From assembly GCA_019120395.1 (NCBI GenBank), contig DWVD01000006.1, positions 1-49,222 on the forward strand: a DNA stretch of 49,222 bases, in the 5' to 3' direction. The stretch is from Candidatus Gemmiger faecigallinarum. Its GTDB lineage: Bacteria; Bacillota; Clostridia; Oscillospirales; Ruminococcaceae. This document shows, piece after piece, positions 37,191 through 45,981 of this stretch. Each line of letters starts with the position of its first letter. The first letter of the stretch is position 1. The notes beneath the pieces are model-generated. The model was given only the letters and a program-made list of their open reading frames with translations, did not search any database and was not told where the DNA came from. The position numbers were made by a program, and so were the translations under genes.

Positions 37191-37778
37191 ATGGCACGCA
37201 TTGCAACGGTGGAGCGTAAAACGCGGGAGACCGACATCACGCTGACCATCGACCTGGACGGCGCCGGCCGGGCCGATATTGATACCGGCATCGGATTTTT
37301 CGACCACATGCTGGACGGCTTTGCCCGCCACGGCCTGTTCGACCTGACGCTGCGCTGCAAGGGCGACCTGGCGGTGGACTGCCACCACACCATCGAGGAT
37401 GTGGGCATTGTGCTGGGGACCGCCGTCCGCCAGGCGCTGGGGGACAAGCAGGGCGTCGCCCGCTTTGGCAGCTGCCTGCTGCCCATGGACGAGACGCTGG
37501 CGCTTTGCGCCGTCGACCTGGGCGGCCGGCCCTACTTTGTTTACGACGCGGCTTTTGCCGGCCAGAGCTGCGGCGGCATGGACACCCAGATGGCACGGGA
37601 GTTTTTTTACGCCGTCAGCTACGCGGCGGCCATGAACCTGCACCTGAAGGTCCTTTACGGCGAAAACGACCACCACAAGCTGGAGGCCATGTTCAAAGCC
37701 TTTGCCAAGGCGCTGGACGCCGCCAGCCGCCCCGACCCCCGCATCGAGGGGGTCCTGTCCACCAAAGGCACGCTGTGA
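37191..37778 (+). CDS. hisB: Imidazoleglycerol-phosphate dehydratase
   Basis: Histidine biosynthesis enzyme of 195 residues that dehydrates imidazoleglycerol phosphate to imidazoleacetol phosphate; manganese-dependent and cytoplasmic. Family motifs are RKTRETDI near the start, [17 protein letters not shown] and [19 protein letters not shown]. It is the monofunctional form without a HisN phosphatase domain. The start has AAAGGGGG upstream. It is separated from the other histidine genes in the window by about 9 kb and is followed by glyA after 88 bases, probably in the same transcript. Confidence 0.96.
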   Translation: MARIATVERKTRETDITLTIDLDGAGRADIDTGIGFFDHMLDGFARHGLFDLTLRCKGDLAVDCHHTIEDVGIVLGTAVRQALGDKQGVARFGSCLLPMDETLALCAVDLGGRPYFVYDAAFAGQSCGGMDTQMAREFFYAVSYAAAMNLHLKVLYGENDHHKLEAMFKAFAKALDAASRPDPRIEGVLSTKGTL

Positions 37779-37866
37779 CGTTTCCCTGCGGGGCGCGGCC
37801 CCGCTTTTCGATTTTGAACGCCCAACATCCGGCCGCCGGCCGGCAACGAGAGGAGAGCAGGAACCT

Positions 37867-39120
37867 ATGTATCAGGACATGATGGACACCATCGGCTTTG
37901 TGGGCCGTCAGGACCCGGAACTGGCCGCCGCCATGGACCGGGAACTGGCCCGCCAGCGCCAGAACATCGAGCTGATCGCCAGCGAGAACATCGTCTCGCC
38001 CGCGGTCATGGCCGCCATGGGCAGCGTGCTAACCAACAAGTACGCCGAGGGCTACCCTGGCCACCGCTACTACGGCGGCTGCCAGTATGTGGACGAGGTG
38101 GAGCAGCTGGCCATCGACCGGGCCTGCAGGCTGTTCGGCGCAAGATACGCCAACGTCCAGCCCCACTCCGGCGCGCAGGCCAACCTGGCCGTCTACTTTG
38201 CGCTGCTCAACGTGGGCGATACCGTCATGGGCATGGACCTGTCCCAGGGCGGCCACCTGACCCACGGCAGCCCCGCCAACATGAGCGGCAAAAACTACAA
38301 CTTTGTCTCCTACGGCGTGGACGACAACGGCTTCATCGACTACAAGGCGCTGGCCAAGCAGGTCAACAAGGTGCGGCCCAAGCTGCTGGTGGCGGGCGCT
38401 TCCGCCTACCCCCGCGCCATCGACTTTGAAAAGCTGGCCGAGATCGCCCACGGCTACGGCGCCATGCTGATGGTGGATATGGCCCACATCGCCGGCCTGG
38501 TGGCGGGCGGCGTGCACCAGAACCCGGTGCCCTACGCCGACGTGGTCACCACCACCACCCACAAGACGCTGCGCGGCCCCCGCGGCGGCCTGATCCTGAC
38601 CAACAACGAGTACCTGATCAAGCGCATCAACTCGGCCATCTTCCCCGGCACCCAGGGCGGCCCGCTGGAGCACATCATCGCCGCCAAGGCCGTCTGCTTC
38701 GGCGAAGCCCTGAAACCGGAATTTAAGACCTACGCCCAAAAGATCGTGGACAACGCCCAGGCCCTGGCCGCGGCGCTGACCGCCCGCGGCGTCAAGCTGG
38801 TGTCCGGCGGCACCGACAACCACCTGATGCTCATCGACCTGCTGGACGAGGAGTGCACCGGCAAGGAGCTGGAGCACAACCTGGACGAGGTGCACATCAC
38901 CGCCAACAAGAACACCGTCCCCGGCGAGAAGCGCAGCCCCTTTGTCACCAGCGGCCTGCGCATCGGCACCCCGGCGGTCACCACCCGCGGCATGGGCCCC
39001 GCCGAGATGCAGGTCATTGCCGACTGCATCGCCGACTGCATCTTTGACTTTGAGGCAAAGAAAGCCGACGTGGCCGCCCGCGTCGCCGCTCTGGTGGAAC
39101 AGTTCCCACTGTACCAGTGA
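37867..39120 (+). CDS. glyA: Serine hydroxymethyltransferase
   Basis: PLP enzyme of 417 residues interconverting serine and glycine with tetrahydrofolate, the main source of one-carbon units. The PLP lysine is Lys233 in [38 protein letters not shown] and [13 protein letters not shown] are typical. The ATG at 37867 has GAGAGGAG; upstream in-frame starts lie inside the preceding intergenic region and lack support. It lies in tandem with hisB; both draw on or feed one-carbon/purine metabolism. Terminator at 39246. Confidence 0.97.
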   Translation: MYQDMMDTIGFVGRQDPELAAAMDRELARQRQNIELIASENIVSPAVMAAMGSVLTNKYAEGYPGHRYYGGCQYVDEVEQLAIDRACRLFGARYANVQPHSGAQANLAVYFALLNVGDTVMGMDLSQGGHLTHGSPANMSGKNYNFVSYGVDDNGFIDYKALAKQVNKVRPKLLVAGASAYPRAIDFEKLAEIAHGYGAMLMVDMAHIAGLVAGGVHQNPVPYADVVTTTTHKTLRGPRGGLILTNNEYLIKRINSAIFPGTQGGPLEHIIAAKAVCFGEALKPEFKTYAQKIVDNAQALAAALTARGVKLVSGGTDNHLMLIDLLDEECTGKELEHNLDEVHITANKNTVPGEKRSPFVTSGLRIGTPAVTTRGMGPAEMQVIADCIADCIFDFEAKKADVAARVAALVEQFPLYQ

Positions 39121-39245
39121 TCGGCCGGGAGGCGGCGGACGCCCTGACGGCCCGCGCGTGACCGGCGGCTGTTGCGAAAGCTGCGCGGCCGGCTCTGAGG
39201 GCAGTCTCATCGAGATCACGGTATAATCATTGTATCCAACAAAGC

Positions 39246-39287
39246 AAGAACAGCGCACAGCCCCGCAGGCTGTGCGCTGTTCTTTTT
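39246..39287 (+). terminator. Terminator after glyA
   Basis: AAGAACAGCGCACAGCC and its complement around a 5-base loop, then TTTTT. Confidence 0.9.
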
Positions 39288-39410
39288 ACGACGGCAAAGG
39301 CAAAAATGAAAAGCCGTGCTCCGCCAATACCGCGCCCGGTTCAATGGGAAGCGGGAGGGACCGGCCGGGAAGGGGCACACCGCGCCTCGGCCGTGCATAT
39401 TCTGTGCTGA

Positions 39411-39457
39411 GGGTGCGGCAAAGCCGCGGGGCAGGGGCTGCCCTGCGCGGCGCACCC
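39411..39457 (+). promoter_or_regulatory. Strong leader hairpin before the peptidoglycan-binding gene
   Basis: GGGTGCG at the base pairs with CGCACCC, and inside it GCCGCG pairs with CGCGGC and GGCAG with CTGCC. It ends about 8 bases before the AAAGGAG ribosome site with no T run, so it looks like an mRNA stability or translation element. Confidence 0.5.
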
Positions 39458-39479
39458 GCAAGCGAAAGGAGTGAACCCC

Positions 39480-39965
39480 ATGCCCAGCACAGCAGTTCCC
39501 ACGTATTGGGGCAAAGTTTTGCAGAGCGGTTCCAACGGCCCGGACGTGGCGCTGATCCAGACCTGGCTCAACGCCGCGCGCCGCCGCTGGCCGGCCATCC
39601 GCCCGCTCACGGTGGATGGAAAGTACGGCTCGGCCACCGCCACCGCAGTCAAGACCTTCCAGCAGCTGGACGGCCTGCGCAGCGACGGTATCGTCGGGCC
39701 TGTCACCTGGGAGGCTCTGTACAACGCGGCCCACACCGAGCCGTCCGCCGAGGCGTACCCCGGCGTCCGGCTGGAGCAGGGCGACGAGGGCTCGGCGGTC
39801 AAGAGCGTGCAGCAGGAGCTGCAGGCGCTGGTGCCGGCCCTGAACGCCGACGGCCTTTTTGGCGCCAAGACCCGCGAGGCCGTGCGCGCCTATCAGACCG
39901 TTGAGGGCCTGACCCCCGACGGCATCATCGGGCCCAAGACCTGGGCCAGCCTGTTCGGAGCCTGA
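39480..39965 (+). CDS. Protein of two peptidoglycan-binding (PF01471-type) domains
   Basis: Protein of 161 residues built almost entirely of two peptidoglycan-binding-1 repeats: residues ~20-85 (GSNGPDVALIQTWL...VDGKYGSAT...GLRSDGIVGPVTWEAL) and ~100-160 (GDEGSAVKSVQQEL...DGLFGAKTREAV...GLTPDGIIGPKTWASLF). There is no signal peptide and no catalytic domain, so it may act inside the cell (as some spore-coat/cortex proteins do) or be exported otherwise. The ATG at 39480 is eight bases after AAAGGAG; a GTG at 39471 is possible. A single-gene unit with a structured leader. Confidence 0.85.
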   Translation: MPSTAVPTYWGKVLQSGSNGPDVALIQTWLNAARRRWPAIRPLTVDGKYGSATATAVKTFQQLDGLRSDGIVGPVTWEALYNAAHTEPSAEAYPGVRLEQGDEGSAVKSVQQELQALVPALNADGLFGAKTREAVRAYQTVEGLTPDGIIGPKTWASLFGA

Positions 39966-39979
39966 CCGACAGCAGAAAA

Positions 39980-40024
39980 CCCCGTGCGCCATCCGGCAAG
40001 GGACGGCGCACGGGGCGCTTTTTT
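39980..40024. terminator. Bidirectional terminator
   Basis: CCCCGTGCGCC and its complement around a 14-base loop, then CGC and six Ts; TTTT also follows on the minus strand. Between convergent genes. Confidence 0.85.
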
Positions 40025-40035
40025 GCAAAGCCCGG

Positions 40036-41091
40036 TCACCGGGCGGCGGTGCGCTTTTTGCCCGGACGAAGCGCCAGGCCGACAAGCCTTTGCCCCACCC
40101 AGGCCGCGGCGAAGGAACCCGCCAGGCAGGCCGCAAGGCCGGCGCACCACAGCGCGGGCCCGGCCTGCAGCGCCTGCAGCCGGGGCGCCAGCACCAGCGT
40201 AATGCCCACATGGTGGATCAGGTAGACGCCGTAGCACAGCCGCGCCGCCCGGTGGGCCGCAGCCGCCGCCCGGCCGCGCATCAGCTGGCCAAGCTGCAGG
40301 GCGGGCCAGAACAGCCCCAGCGCCGCCAGGCTGTACAGATGATATGCCGGCAGCCGTGCCAGCGCGCCCAGGCCCGCCGCGGCCAGCAGCGCCCCGCTGG
40401 CCGCCCAGGGCCGCCGCCCGGCCCGCTGCGGGGCGGCCAGGGCGCGGCCGAAAGCGGCGCCGGCGGCAAAGGCCGGCAGCTGCCCGCAGACCGTGTGGAA
40501 CACGTCCACGCCCTGGGGCGTCACAAAGGGGGACAGGCCCCATACCAGCAGGACACAGGCCGCCATCACGCCGCGGCCCGCCCGGCTGCGCCAGGCGAAC
40601 AGCAGAAGCGGGAACAGGCAGTACAGCAGGATCTGGCAGCCAAGATACCACTCGCCGATCTTGTAAAAGGTGGGGGTCCAGGGCTGGACAAAGCCGTCGA
40701 CGCCCAGGACCGAGAATACCAGCCGCCAGGGGGCCACCCCGGCGTTGTTGTGGTGCAGCACGTCGCTGTACAGGAACAGCGGAAAGAAAAACAGCCAGAA
40801 CAGCGGGTAGATGGCCAGGAACCGGCTTTTGACATACTCGGCCGGGCGCCAGGGCGCGGCGGCGTATTTCAGGCCCAGGCAGGCGCCGGACAGCGCCGTC
40901 ATCCAGAACACCGCCCCCTGCACCAGCGCGGCGCAGGCGCGGGAAGTGAAAAACGGCGGCGAAAACACCCCCGCCGCCGCGGTCTCGACGCCATAATGAT
41001 AAAGCACGATCCACAGGATCGCCGCCAGCCGGATCCCGTCCAGGCCCGGCAACGTTTTTCGCTGCAAAGGGACCACCTGCCATTCCGCCAA
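40036..41091 (-). CDS. Acyltransferase family 3 (OafA/YrhL-like) membrane protein
   Basis: Polytopic membrane protein of about 351 residues with roughly ten helices, in the family that O-acetylates surface polysaccharides and peptidoglycan. The N-terminal LPGLDGIRLAAILWIVLYHYG carries the conserved arginine and histidine of the family (R/K...H), and YLGCQILLYCLFPLLL is also typical. The start is uncertain: the frame opens at a TTG (41089-41091) only ~8 bases after the predicted transcription start, while a GTG at 41074-41076 has a weak GGCGG upstream. It lies divergent from the Dlt-like acylation cassette, which suggests related envelope decoration. Confidence 0.82.
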   Translation of the reverse strand: MAEWQVVPLQRKTLPGLDGIRLAAILWIVLYHYGVETAAAGVFSPPFFTSRACAALVQGAVFWMTALSGACLGLKYAAAPWRPAEYVKSRFLAIYPLFWLFFFPLFLYSDVLHHNNAGVAPWRLVFSVLGVDGFVQPWTPTFYKIGEWYLGCQILLYCLFPLLLFAWRSRAGRGVMAACVLLVWGLSPFVTPQGVDVFHTVCGQLPAFAAGAAFGRALAAPQRAGRRPWAASGALLAAAGLGALARLPAYHLYSLAALGLFWPALQLGQLMRGRAAAAAHRAARLCYGVYLIHHVGITLVLAPRLQALQAGPALWCAGLAACLAGSFAAAWVGQRLVGLALRPGKKRTAAR

Positions 41092-41105
41092 ATTTGTACA
41101 ACAGG

Positions 41106-41135
41106 ATTATACCACACGGCGGCCGCTGCCGGAAA
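41106..41135 (-). promoter_or_regulatory. Probable promoter of the acyltransferase-3 gene
   Basis: Minus-strand TTTCCG, 18-base spacer, consensus TATAAT. The leader would be only 8-23 bases. Confidence 0.5.
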
Positions 41136-41222
41136 CAAAATTGTCACGGAAATTTTACATCCGGAATCGGACGAATCAGCGCGAAAAACCGCTTTGCTGC
41201 GCAAAGATTTGCCATCGTGTGC

Positions 41223-41251
41223 TGTTTTTTGCGCCCGGTTTGTGCTACACT
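41223..41251 (+). promoter_or_regulatory. Probable promoter of the Dlt-like cassette
   Basis: TACACT preceded directly by TGC (extended -10), with a weak TGTTTT 17 bases upstream. Confidence 0.45.
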
Positions 41252-41262
41252 GTGACACATAT

Positions 41263-41280
41263 CCGGCAGGATCCTGCCGG
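41263..41280. repeat. 18-bp palindrome in the leader of the Dlt-like cassette
   Basis: CCGGCAGGA and its exact complement, just downstream of the predicted start point. It could be an operator or a leader hairpin. Confidence 0.5.
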
Positions 41281-41336
41281 AACACCCGAAATCCTGCGAT
41301 CGAACGCGCCCCGGCAGCGGGGAAGGAGGTTCTGCC

Positions 41337-42854
41337 TTGCATCATATTCTGGAACTTCTCGACGCGGCGGCGGCCCGCAGGCCCGACGGCCCCGCCGTCT
41401 GCGACGAGCGCTGCTGCCTGACCTGGAGCCAGGTGAAGGCCGAGGCCGAGGCCGTCGGCACGGCCCTGGCAAAGCTGGACGTACAGCGCCGGCCGGTGGC
41501 GCTGTATCTGGCCCGCGGCGCCGCCTGCCCGCTGGCCATGCTGGGCACGCTGGCCGCCGGCGGCTTTTACGCGGTGCTGGACCCCGCCCAGCCGGCGGAC
41601 CGCATCCAACGCATCCTGCAGCGCCTGCGGCCGGCGGTCATCCTGACCGACGACGCCGACTGCGACGCGGCCGGCAGCGCCGGCGCGCAGGCGGGCGTGC
41701 CGGTGCTGCGCTATGAGCAGGCGGCGCAGACGGCCCCGGACGCCGCCCTGCTGGCCGGCGCGCGCGCCGGGACCATCGACGCCGACCTGGCCTACGTGCT
41801 GTTCACCTCCGGTTCCACCGGCGAGCCCAAGGGGGTGGCCGTGACCCACCGCAACGTGCTGGCTTACAGCGAATGGGCGGTGGAGGCGTTCCGCTTTGAC
41901 GAGACGACGGTTTTTGGCAACCAGACGCCTTTTTACTTTTCCATGTCGGTCACCGACCTGTTCGGCGCGCTGCGGGCGGCGGCGCGGCTGGAGATCCTGC
42001 CCCGGCGGCTGTTCTCCTTCCCGGTGCAGCTGCTGGAATATCTGACGGCCCGCGGGGTCAACACCATCTACTGGGTGCCCACGGCGCTGGGCATTGTGGC
42101 CAACTGGAAAGCGCTGGACTACACGGCGCCGCCCCCGCTGCGCGCCGTCCTGTTTGCCGGCGAGGTGATGCCCACCCCCTGCATGAACTACTGGCGGCGG
42201 CATTATCCGGACGCGGTGTTCGCCAACCTGTACGGTCCCACCGAGACCACCGACATCTGCGCTTACTATGTGGTGGACCGGGACTTTGCCGACGCCGAGC
42301 CGCTGCCCATCGGCCGCCCCTGCGAAAACTGCGGTGTGCTGCTGCTGAAGGACGGCCGCGCCGCCGCCCCCGGCGAGGAGGGCGAACTGTGCGCCCGGGG
42401 CAGCTTTGTGGCGGCAGGATATTACGCCATGCCGGACAAGACCGCCGAGAGGTTCGTCCGCAACCCGCTGCAGCCCGACTATCCCGAGACCATCTACCGT
42501 ACCGGAGACCTGGCCAGGCTGGACGGCGACGGCCTGCTGCGCTACTGCGGGCGGATCGACAGCCAGATCAAGCACCTGGGCTACCGCATCGAGCCGGGCG
42601 AGGTGGAGGCTGCCGCCCAGGGCCTGCCCGGCGTGGAGGCGGCGGTCTGCCTGTACGACGGGCAGCGGGCGCGGCTGGCGCTGTTTTACCAGTCCCGCCG
42701 CAAGCTGGACGACGCCCTGCGCGCCCACCTGGCCGGCGCGCTGCCTCCCTACATGCGCCCGGCGGTGCTGCACCGGATGCGCGCCATCCCCCAGAACGCC
42801 AACGGAAAGCTGGACCGGGCCGCGCTGCGCGGCCTGCTGGACGAGCTGGAATAA
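41337..42854 (+). CDS. Adenylation enzyme, DltA-like, with atypical substrate pocket
   Basis: Cytoplasmic ligase of 505 residues that activates an acid with ATP and loads it on the carrier protein encoded next. Core motifs are intact: LFTSGSTGEPKG (157-166), NLYGPTE (297-303), YRTGDL, and catalytic Lys491 in NANGKLDR. DltA and amino-acid adenylation domains have Asp in FDxS to hold the alpha-amino group; here the motif is FSMS (Ser202). DltA's FCGE cysteine is alanine (FAGE, Ala274). Asp306 follows YGPTETT. These changes argue against D-alanine, while operon context argues for a Dlt-like job. The TTG start at 41337 is seven bases after AAGGAGG. Confidence 0.85.
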   Translation: MHHILELLDAAAARRPDGPAVCDERCCLTWSQVKAEAEAVGTALAKLDVQRRPVALYLARGAACPLAMLGTLAAGGFYAVLDPAQPADRIQRILQRLRPAVILTDDADCDAAGSAGAQAGVPVLRYEQAAQTAPDAALLAGARAGTIDADLAYVLFTSGSTGEPKGVAVTHRNVLAYSEWAVEAFRFDETTVFGNQTPFYFSMSVTDLFGALRAAARLEILPRRLFSFPVQLLEYLTARGVNTIYWVPTALGIVANWKALDYTAPPPLRAVLFAGEVMPTPCMNYWRRHYPDAVFANLYGPTETTDICAYYVVDRDFADAEPLPIGRPCENCGVLLLKDGRAAAPGEEGELCARGSFVAAGYYAMPDKTAERFVRNPLQPDYPETIYRTGDLARLDGDGLLRYCGRIDSQIKHLGYRIEPGEVEAAAQGLPGVEAAVCLYDGQRARLALFYQSRRKLDDALRAHLAGALPPYMRPAVLHRMRAIPQNANGKLDRAALRGLLDELE

Positions 42855-42905
42855 GCCCGGCCCGCCGGCCGCAGAAACTGCAAAAACCAAAAAGGAGAAT
42901 GTCCT

Positions 42906-43142
42906 ATGCATACCAACGAAGAGATCCTGTCCGTCCTGGCCGAGGTCAAACCCGGCCTGACCCCCGCCCCCGACGAGGAACTGATCAAGACCGGCCTGCT
43001 GGATTCGGTGGAAGTCATGCAGCTGGTCATGGCGCTGGGCGAGGAATTTGACGTCGAGATCACCCCTGCCGACCTGCGGGAGGAAAACTTCCACACCGTC
43101 GCGTGCATCCGCGCGCTGATCGACCGGCTGGAGGAGGAATGA
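42906..43142 (+). CDS. Acyl/peptidyl carrier protein, DltC-like
   Basis: Small acidic four-helix protein of 78 residues. The phosphopantetheine serine is Ser34 in GLLDSVEVMQLVMAL, and the rest (LGEEFDVEITPADLREENFHTV) fits the DltC/ACP fold. It should carry the acyl group made by the upstream adenylation enzyme to the membrane acyltransferase encoded downstream. AAAAAGGAG lies nine bases before the ATG. The position between the A- and B-type genes differs from the usual dltABCD order. Confidence 0.93.
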   Translation: MHTNEEILSVLAEVKPGLTPAPDEELIKTGLLDSVEVMQLVMALGEEFDVEITPADLREENFHTVACIRALIDRLEEE

Positions 43143-43222
43143 CCCCGCCGTTCGGCCTGACCCGGCCCGGCCGCTGAGACCCGGCGGCTGTCCGGCCCCT
43201 TTTGCCCAATGCAGGTGAAACC

Positions 43223-44791
43223 ATGTCCTATACCTCGTTTGTTTATCTGTTCCTGTTCCTGCCCGCGGTGTGGGCGCTGTGGGCGGTGCTGCCCCAGCGC
43301 GGCCGCCCTGCGGTGCTGCTGGGGGCCAGCCTGCTGTTTTACTGGCTGACCTCGGGGCGGTACATCGTCTGGATCCTGGCCGCCGCGGCGGTCACCTGGG
43401 GCGTCGGCCTGCTGCTGGGCCGCCTGGACGATATCCTTTCCACCGCCAAACCGGAACTTTCCGCCGCAGGCCGCAAGGCGGTCAAAAAACAGCTGGCCGC
43501 CGCCAAATCCCTGGCGGTGGGCGGCGGCGCGGCCATCCTGCTGGCGGTGTTCCTCTGGCTGAAGTACTGGCCGTTTGCCGCCCGCAGCATCGCCGCCGTG
43601 CTGGACCGCCTGCCCGGCGCACTCTCGCTGACCGTGCCCAGCTACACGCTGCCCCTGGGGCTGAGCTTTGTCACGCTGATGGCCGTGGGCTACCTGGTGG
43701 ACGTGCACCGGGGCAGCTGCCGCCCGGCCCGGCATTACTGGCAGGTGCTGTTGTTCCTGTGCTTCTGGCCGCATGTGGTGGAAGGCCCCTTCGACCGCTG
43801 GGACCGGCTGTCCGGGCCGCTGCTGGACCCGCCCCGCCTCTCCTACAAAAACCTGACGTTCGGCGTGCAGCGCATTGTCTGGGGCCTGTTCAAAAAAATG
43901 GTCATTGCCGACCGCGCCAACATGTACGTCAAGGCGGTGTTCGACGATTACACCCAGTATTCCGGCATGGCGGTGGCGCTTGGCGCGGTGCTGTACACGC
44001 TGCAGCTGTACGCCGAATTTTCCGGCTGCATGGACATTGTGCTCGGCTCGGCCGAGTGCTTCGGCGTGCCGCTGGCGGAAAACTTCCGGCAGCCTTTCTT
44101 TTCGCGCACGGTGGGCGAGTTCTGGCGGCGCTGGCACATGACGCTGGGCGCATGGCTGCGGGAATACCTGTTCCAGCCGCTGATCCTGTCCGCGCCCTGG
44201 AAAACGCTGGGCCGGTTCTGCCGCACCAGGTTCGGCGCGGCGGCCGGCCGCAGCCTGCCGGTGTGGGCGGCGCTGGGCGTGACCTGGGCGGCCATCGGCT
44301 GGTGGCACGGGGCGGGGTGGATGTACCTGCTCTATGGCATGTACTACTACATCCTGCAGCTGCTGGGCGAGATCGCAGAGCCGGTGTGGACCGCGCGGTT
44401 CCCCGGGATCACGGCGCTGCGCAAGCGCCGCTGGTACCAGGCGCTGCAGATGCTGCGCACCTTTGTGCTGGTGCTGGGCGGCATGCTGATCTTCCGCTCC
44501 AACGGCACGCTGGCGGCCATCGCCATGTTCAAAAGCCTGGCGGTGCCGTACACCGGCTCGCTGCTGATCAAACTGGACGCCCGGGATATGGCGGTGCTGG
44601 CCGCCGGCGCGGTGCTGATGCTGGCGGTGGACCTGCTGCATGAGCGAGGCGTCGCCATCCGCAATACGCTGGCCCGGGCGCCGCTGCCGCTGCGCTGGGC
44701 GGTGTACATCGGCGGCGTGCTTTTGATCCTGGTGTTTGGCGCCTACGGCGACAACTACGACCCGGCGGGCTTTATCTACGCCCAATTCTGA
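43223..44791 (+). CDS. MBOAT membrane O-acyltransferase, DltB/AlgI-like
   Basis: Polytopic membrane protein of 522 residues that takes the acyl group from the carrier protein and passes it across or along the membrane. MBOAT landmarks: YAEFSGCMDIVLGSAECFG, ENFRQPFFSRTVGEFWRRWHMTLGAWLREYLF with His305, and the catalytic His362 in GWWHGAGWMYLLYG. The ATG at 43223 has AGGTGA; a TTG at 43202 in the same frame is unlikely. It lies in a tight run between the carrier-protein and SGNH genes. The last helices (EIAE... onward) are longer than in DltB and closer to AlgI/PatA-type proteins. Confidence 0.9.
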   Translation: MSYTSFVYLFLFLPAVWALWAVLPQRGRPAVLLGASLLFYWLTSGRYIVWILAAAAVTWGVGLLLGRLDDILSTAKPELSAAGRKAVKKQLAAAKSLAVGGGAAILLAVFLWLKYWPFAARSIAAVLDRLPGALSLTVPSYTLPLGLSFVTLMAVGYLVDVHRGSCRPARHYWQVLLFLCFWPHVVEGPFDRWDRLSGPLLDPPRLSYKNLTFGVQRIVWGLFKKMVIADRANMYVKAVFDDYTQYSGMAVALGAVLYTLQLYAEFSGCMDIVLGSAECFGVPLAENFRQPFFSRTVGEFWRRWHMTLGAWLREYLFQPLILSAPWKTLGRFCRTRFGAAAGRSLPVWAALGVTWAAIGWWHGAGWMYLLYGMYYYILQLLGEIAEPVWTARFPGITALRKRRWYQALQMLRTFVLVLGGMLIFRSNGTLAAIAMFKSLAVPYTGSLLIKLDARDMAVLAAGAVLMLAVDLLHERGVAIRNTLARAPLPLRWAVYIGGVLLILVFGAYGDNYDPAGFIYAQF

Positions 44792-44807
44792 GAAAGGAGA
44801 CACTGCC

Positions 44808-45815
44808 GTGAACGCTGCAAAAAAAGCCGTGCTGCGCATTGTCGCCTTTTGCCTGGCGCTGCTGGCCTGCGTGCTGCTGGCGGGCAATTACCTGATGCCC
44901 CACTCCAACCGGTATCTGGAAGGGTACACGGCCGGCGGTATTCTGGGCGAGGACTTTGACACCATCGACGTGCTGGTCATCGGCGACTCCAACGCCGCCC
45001 AGGGCATCGCCCCGATGCAGTGGTACGAGGAGTACGGCTTTACCGGCTATACCTACGGCGCGGCCTGGTTTACGGTGTATAACGCTTACTACCGGCTCAA
45101 GGACATTTACCAGGAACAGGCCCCGCAGGTGGTGGTGCTGTGCACCGAGATGGTGTACAGCAAGCGGGGGAGCGAGACTTATTTCGACAGTGCCGTCAAC
45201 AACATTGCCGGCGAGCTGATGCCGCTTTTGCGTTACCACGATAACTGGAAAGAGCTCAACGCCGAAAATTTCCTGCAGCCGCACGATTACAGCTGGCGGG
45301 ACGCAAACAAGGGCTTTATGCCGCTGACCGGCGTTGTGCCGTACCAGGGCGGCGACTATATGTACGACCAGGGCGTGGCGTCCATCCCGCTGCTGGCGCA
45401 GATCTACCTGGACCGCATCGTGGCCCTGTGCGAGGAGCAGGGCAGCGAGCTGCTGCTGATTACCGTGCCTGCGGCCACCAGCTGGAACCGCAGCCGGCAC
45501 AACGGGATCCAGGCTTATGCCGATGCGCGCGGCCTGACCTACATCGACTATAACCTGGACCCGCAGGGGATGTTGGGGCTGGACTGGTCCACCGACACGC
45601 CGGATACCGGCAGCCACCTGAACGTGCTGGGGGCGGTCAAGCTGACGGATGCGCTGGGCGAGTACCTGACCGGGCGTTACAGCCTGCCCGACCACCGGGG
45701 GCAGGCCGGTTACGAGCACTGGCAGCAGGACGCCGAGGCCTGGGCTGAGACGATGGCGAAAGCGATCCCCGGCGCGCAGAAGGCCGCCGGGCAGACGCCC
45801 GAAAGCGCCGCATGA
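44808..45815 (+). CDS. Membrane-anchored SGNH-type protein (DltD/AlgJ-like role), GTG start
   Basis: Protein of 335 residues with one N-terminal membrane helix (about 8-27) and an outer domain. Block I is VLVIGDSNAAQG, with Ser61 as likely nucleophile; the C-terminal catalytic pair is in DTGSHLN (Asp266, His270). Such proteins pair with MBOAT enzymes to place acyl groups on extracellular polymers. The GTG at 44808 is chosen because GAAAGGAG lies seven bases upstream and no ATG is near. The C-terminal ~40 residues are Ala/Gln-rich. It closes the four-gene cassette; no clear terminator follows before the next promoter at 45860. Confidence 0.85.
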   Translation: MNAAKKAVLRIVAFCLALLACVLLAGNYLMPHSNRYLEGYTAGGILGEDFDTIDVLVIGDSNAAQGIAPMQWYEEYGFTGYTYGAAWFTVYNAYYRLKDIYQEQAPQVVVLCTEMVYSKRGSETYFDSAVNNIAGELMPLLRYHDNWKELNAENFLQPHDYSWRDANKGFMPLTGVVPYQGGDYMYDQGVASIPLLAQIYLDRIVALCEEQGSELLLITVPAATSWNRSRHNGIQAYADARGLTYIDYNLDPQGMLGLDWSTDTPDTGSHLNVLGAVKLTDALGEYLTGRYSLPDHRGQAGYEHWQQDAEAWAETMAKAIPGAQKAAGQTPESAA

Positions 45816-45859
45816 CTGTTTGCCGCAGGACAACATGTGCAATTTTTGCCGGCACACTC

Positions 45860-45888
45860 TTGCACATGCGGGGCGGGCGTGATATAAT
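45860..45888 (+). promoter_or_regulatory. Promoter of the gene at 45982
   Basis: TTGCAC, 17-base spacer, consensus TATAAT. Confidence 0.82.
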
Positions 45889-45981
45889 AACCGCTGTAAA
45901 GGTGTAAAGCGGCGGCAGCCGCCCACCTGCGCCGCCGGAAGTGTCCGCGGCGGAACTTGTGCATGAAACGGAGGTTCAGAC

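Larger units (their letters stand above)
39121..39479. other. 359-base intergenic region
   Basis: Contains the glyA terminator (39246-39287), an isolated TATAAT at 39221-39226 without a good -35, and a strong hairpin (39411-39457) in the leader of the next gene. No protein-coding gene is supported. Confidence 0.6.

Noticed and set aside
39221-39226. TATAAT box just upstream of the glyA terminator
   Set aside because: No acceptable -35 within 15-19 bases, and any transcript would end ~60 bases later at the terminator; probably chance, though a tiny RNA cannot be excluded.
40899-44887. Two long minus-strand frames (40899-43094, 42749-44887)
   Set aside because: Antisense to the well-supported adenylation, carrier and MBOAT genes; low-complexity His/Gln/Arg content.
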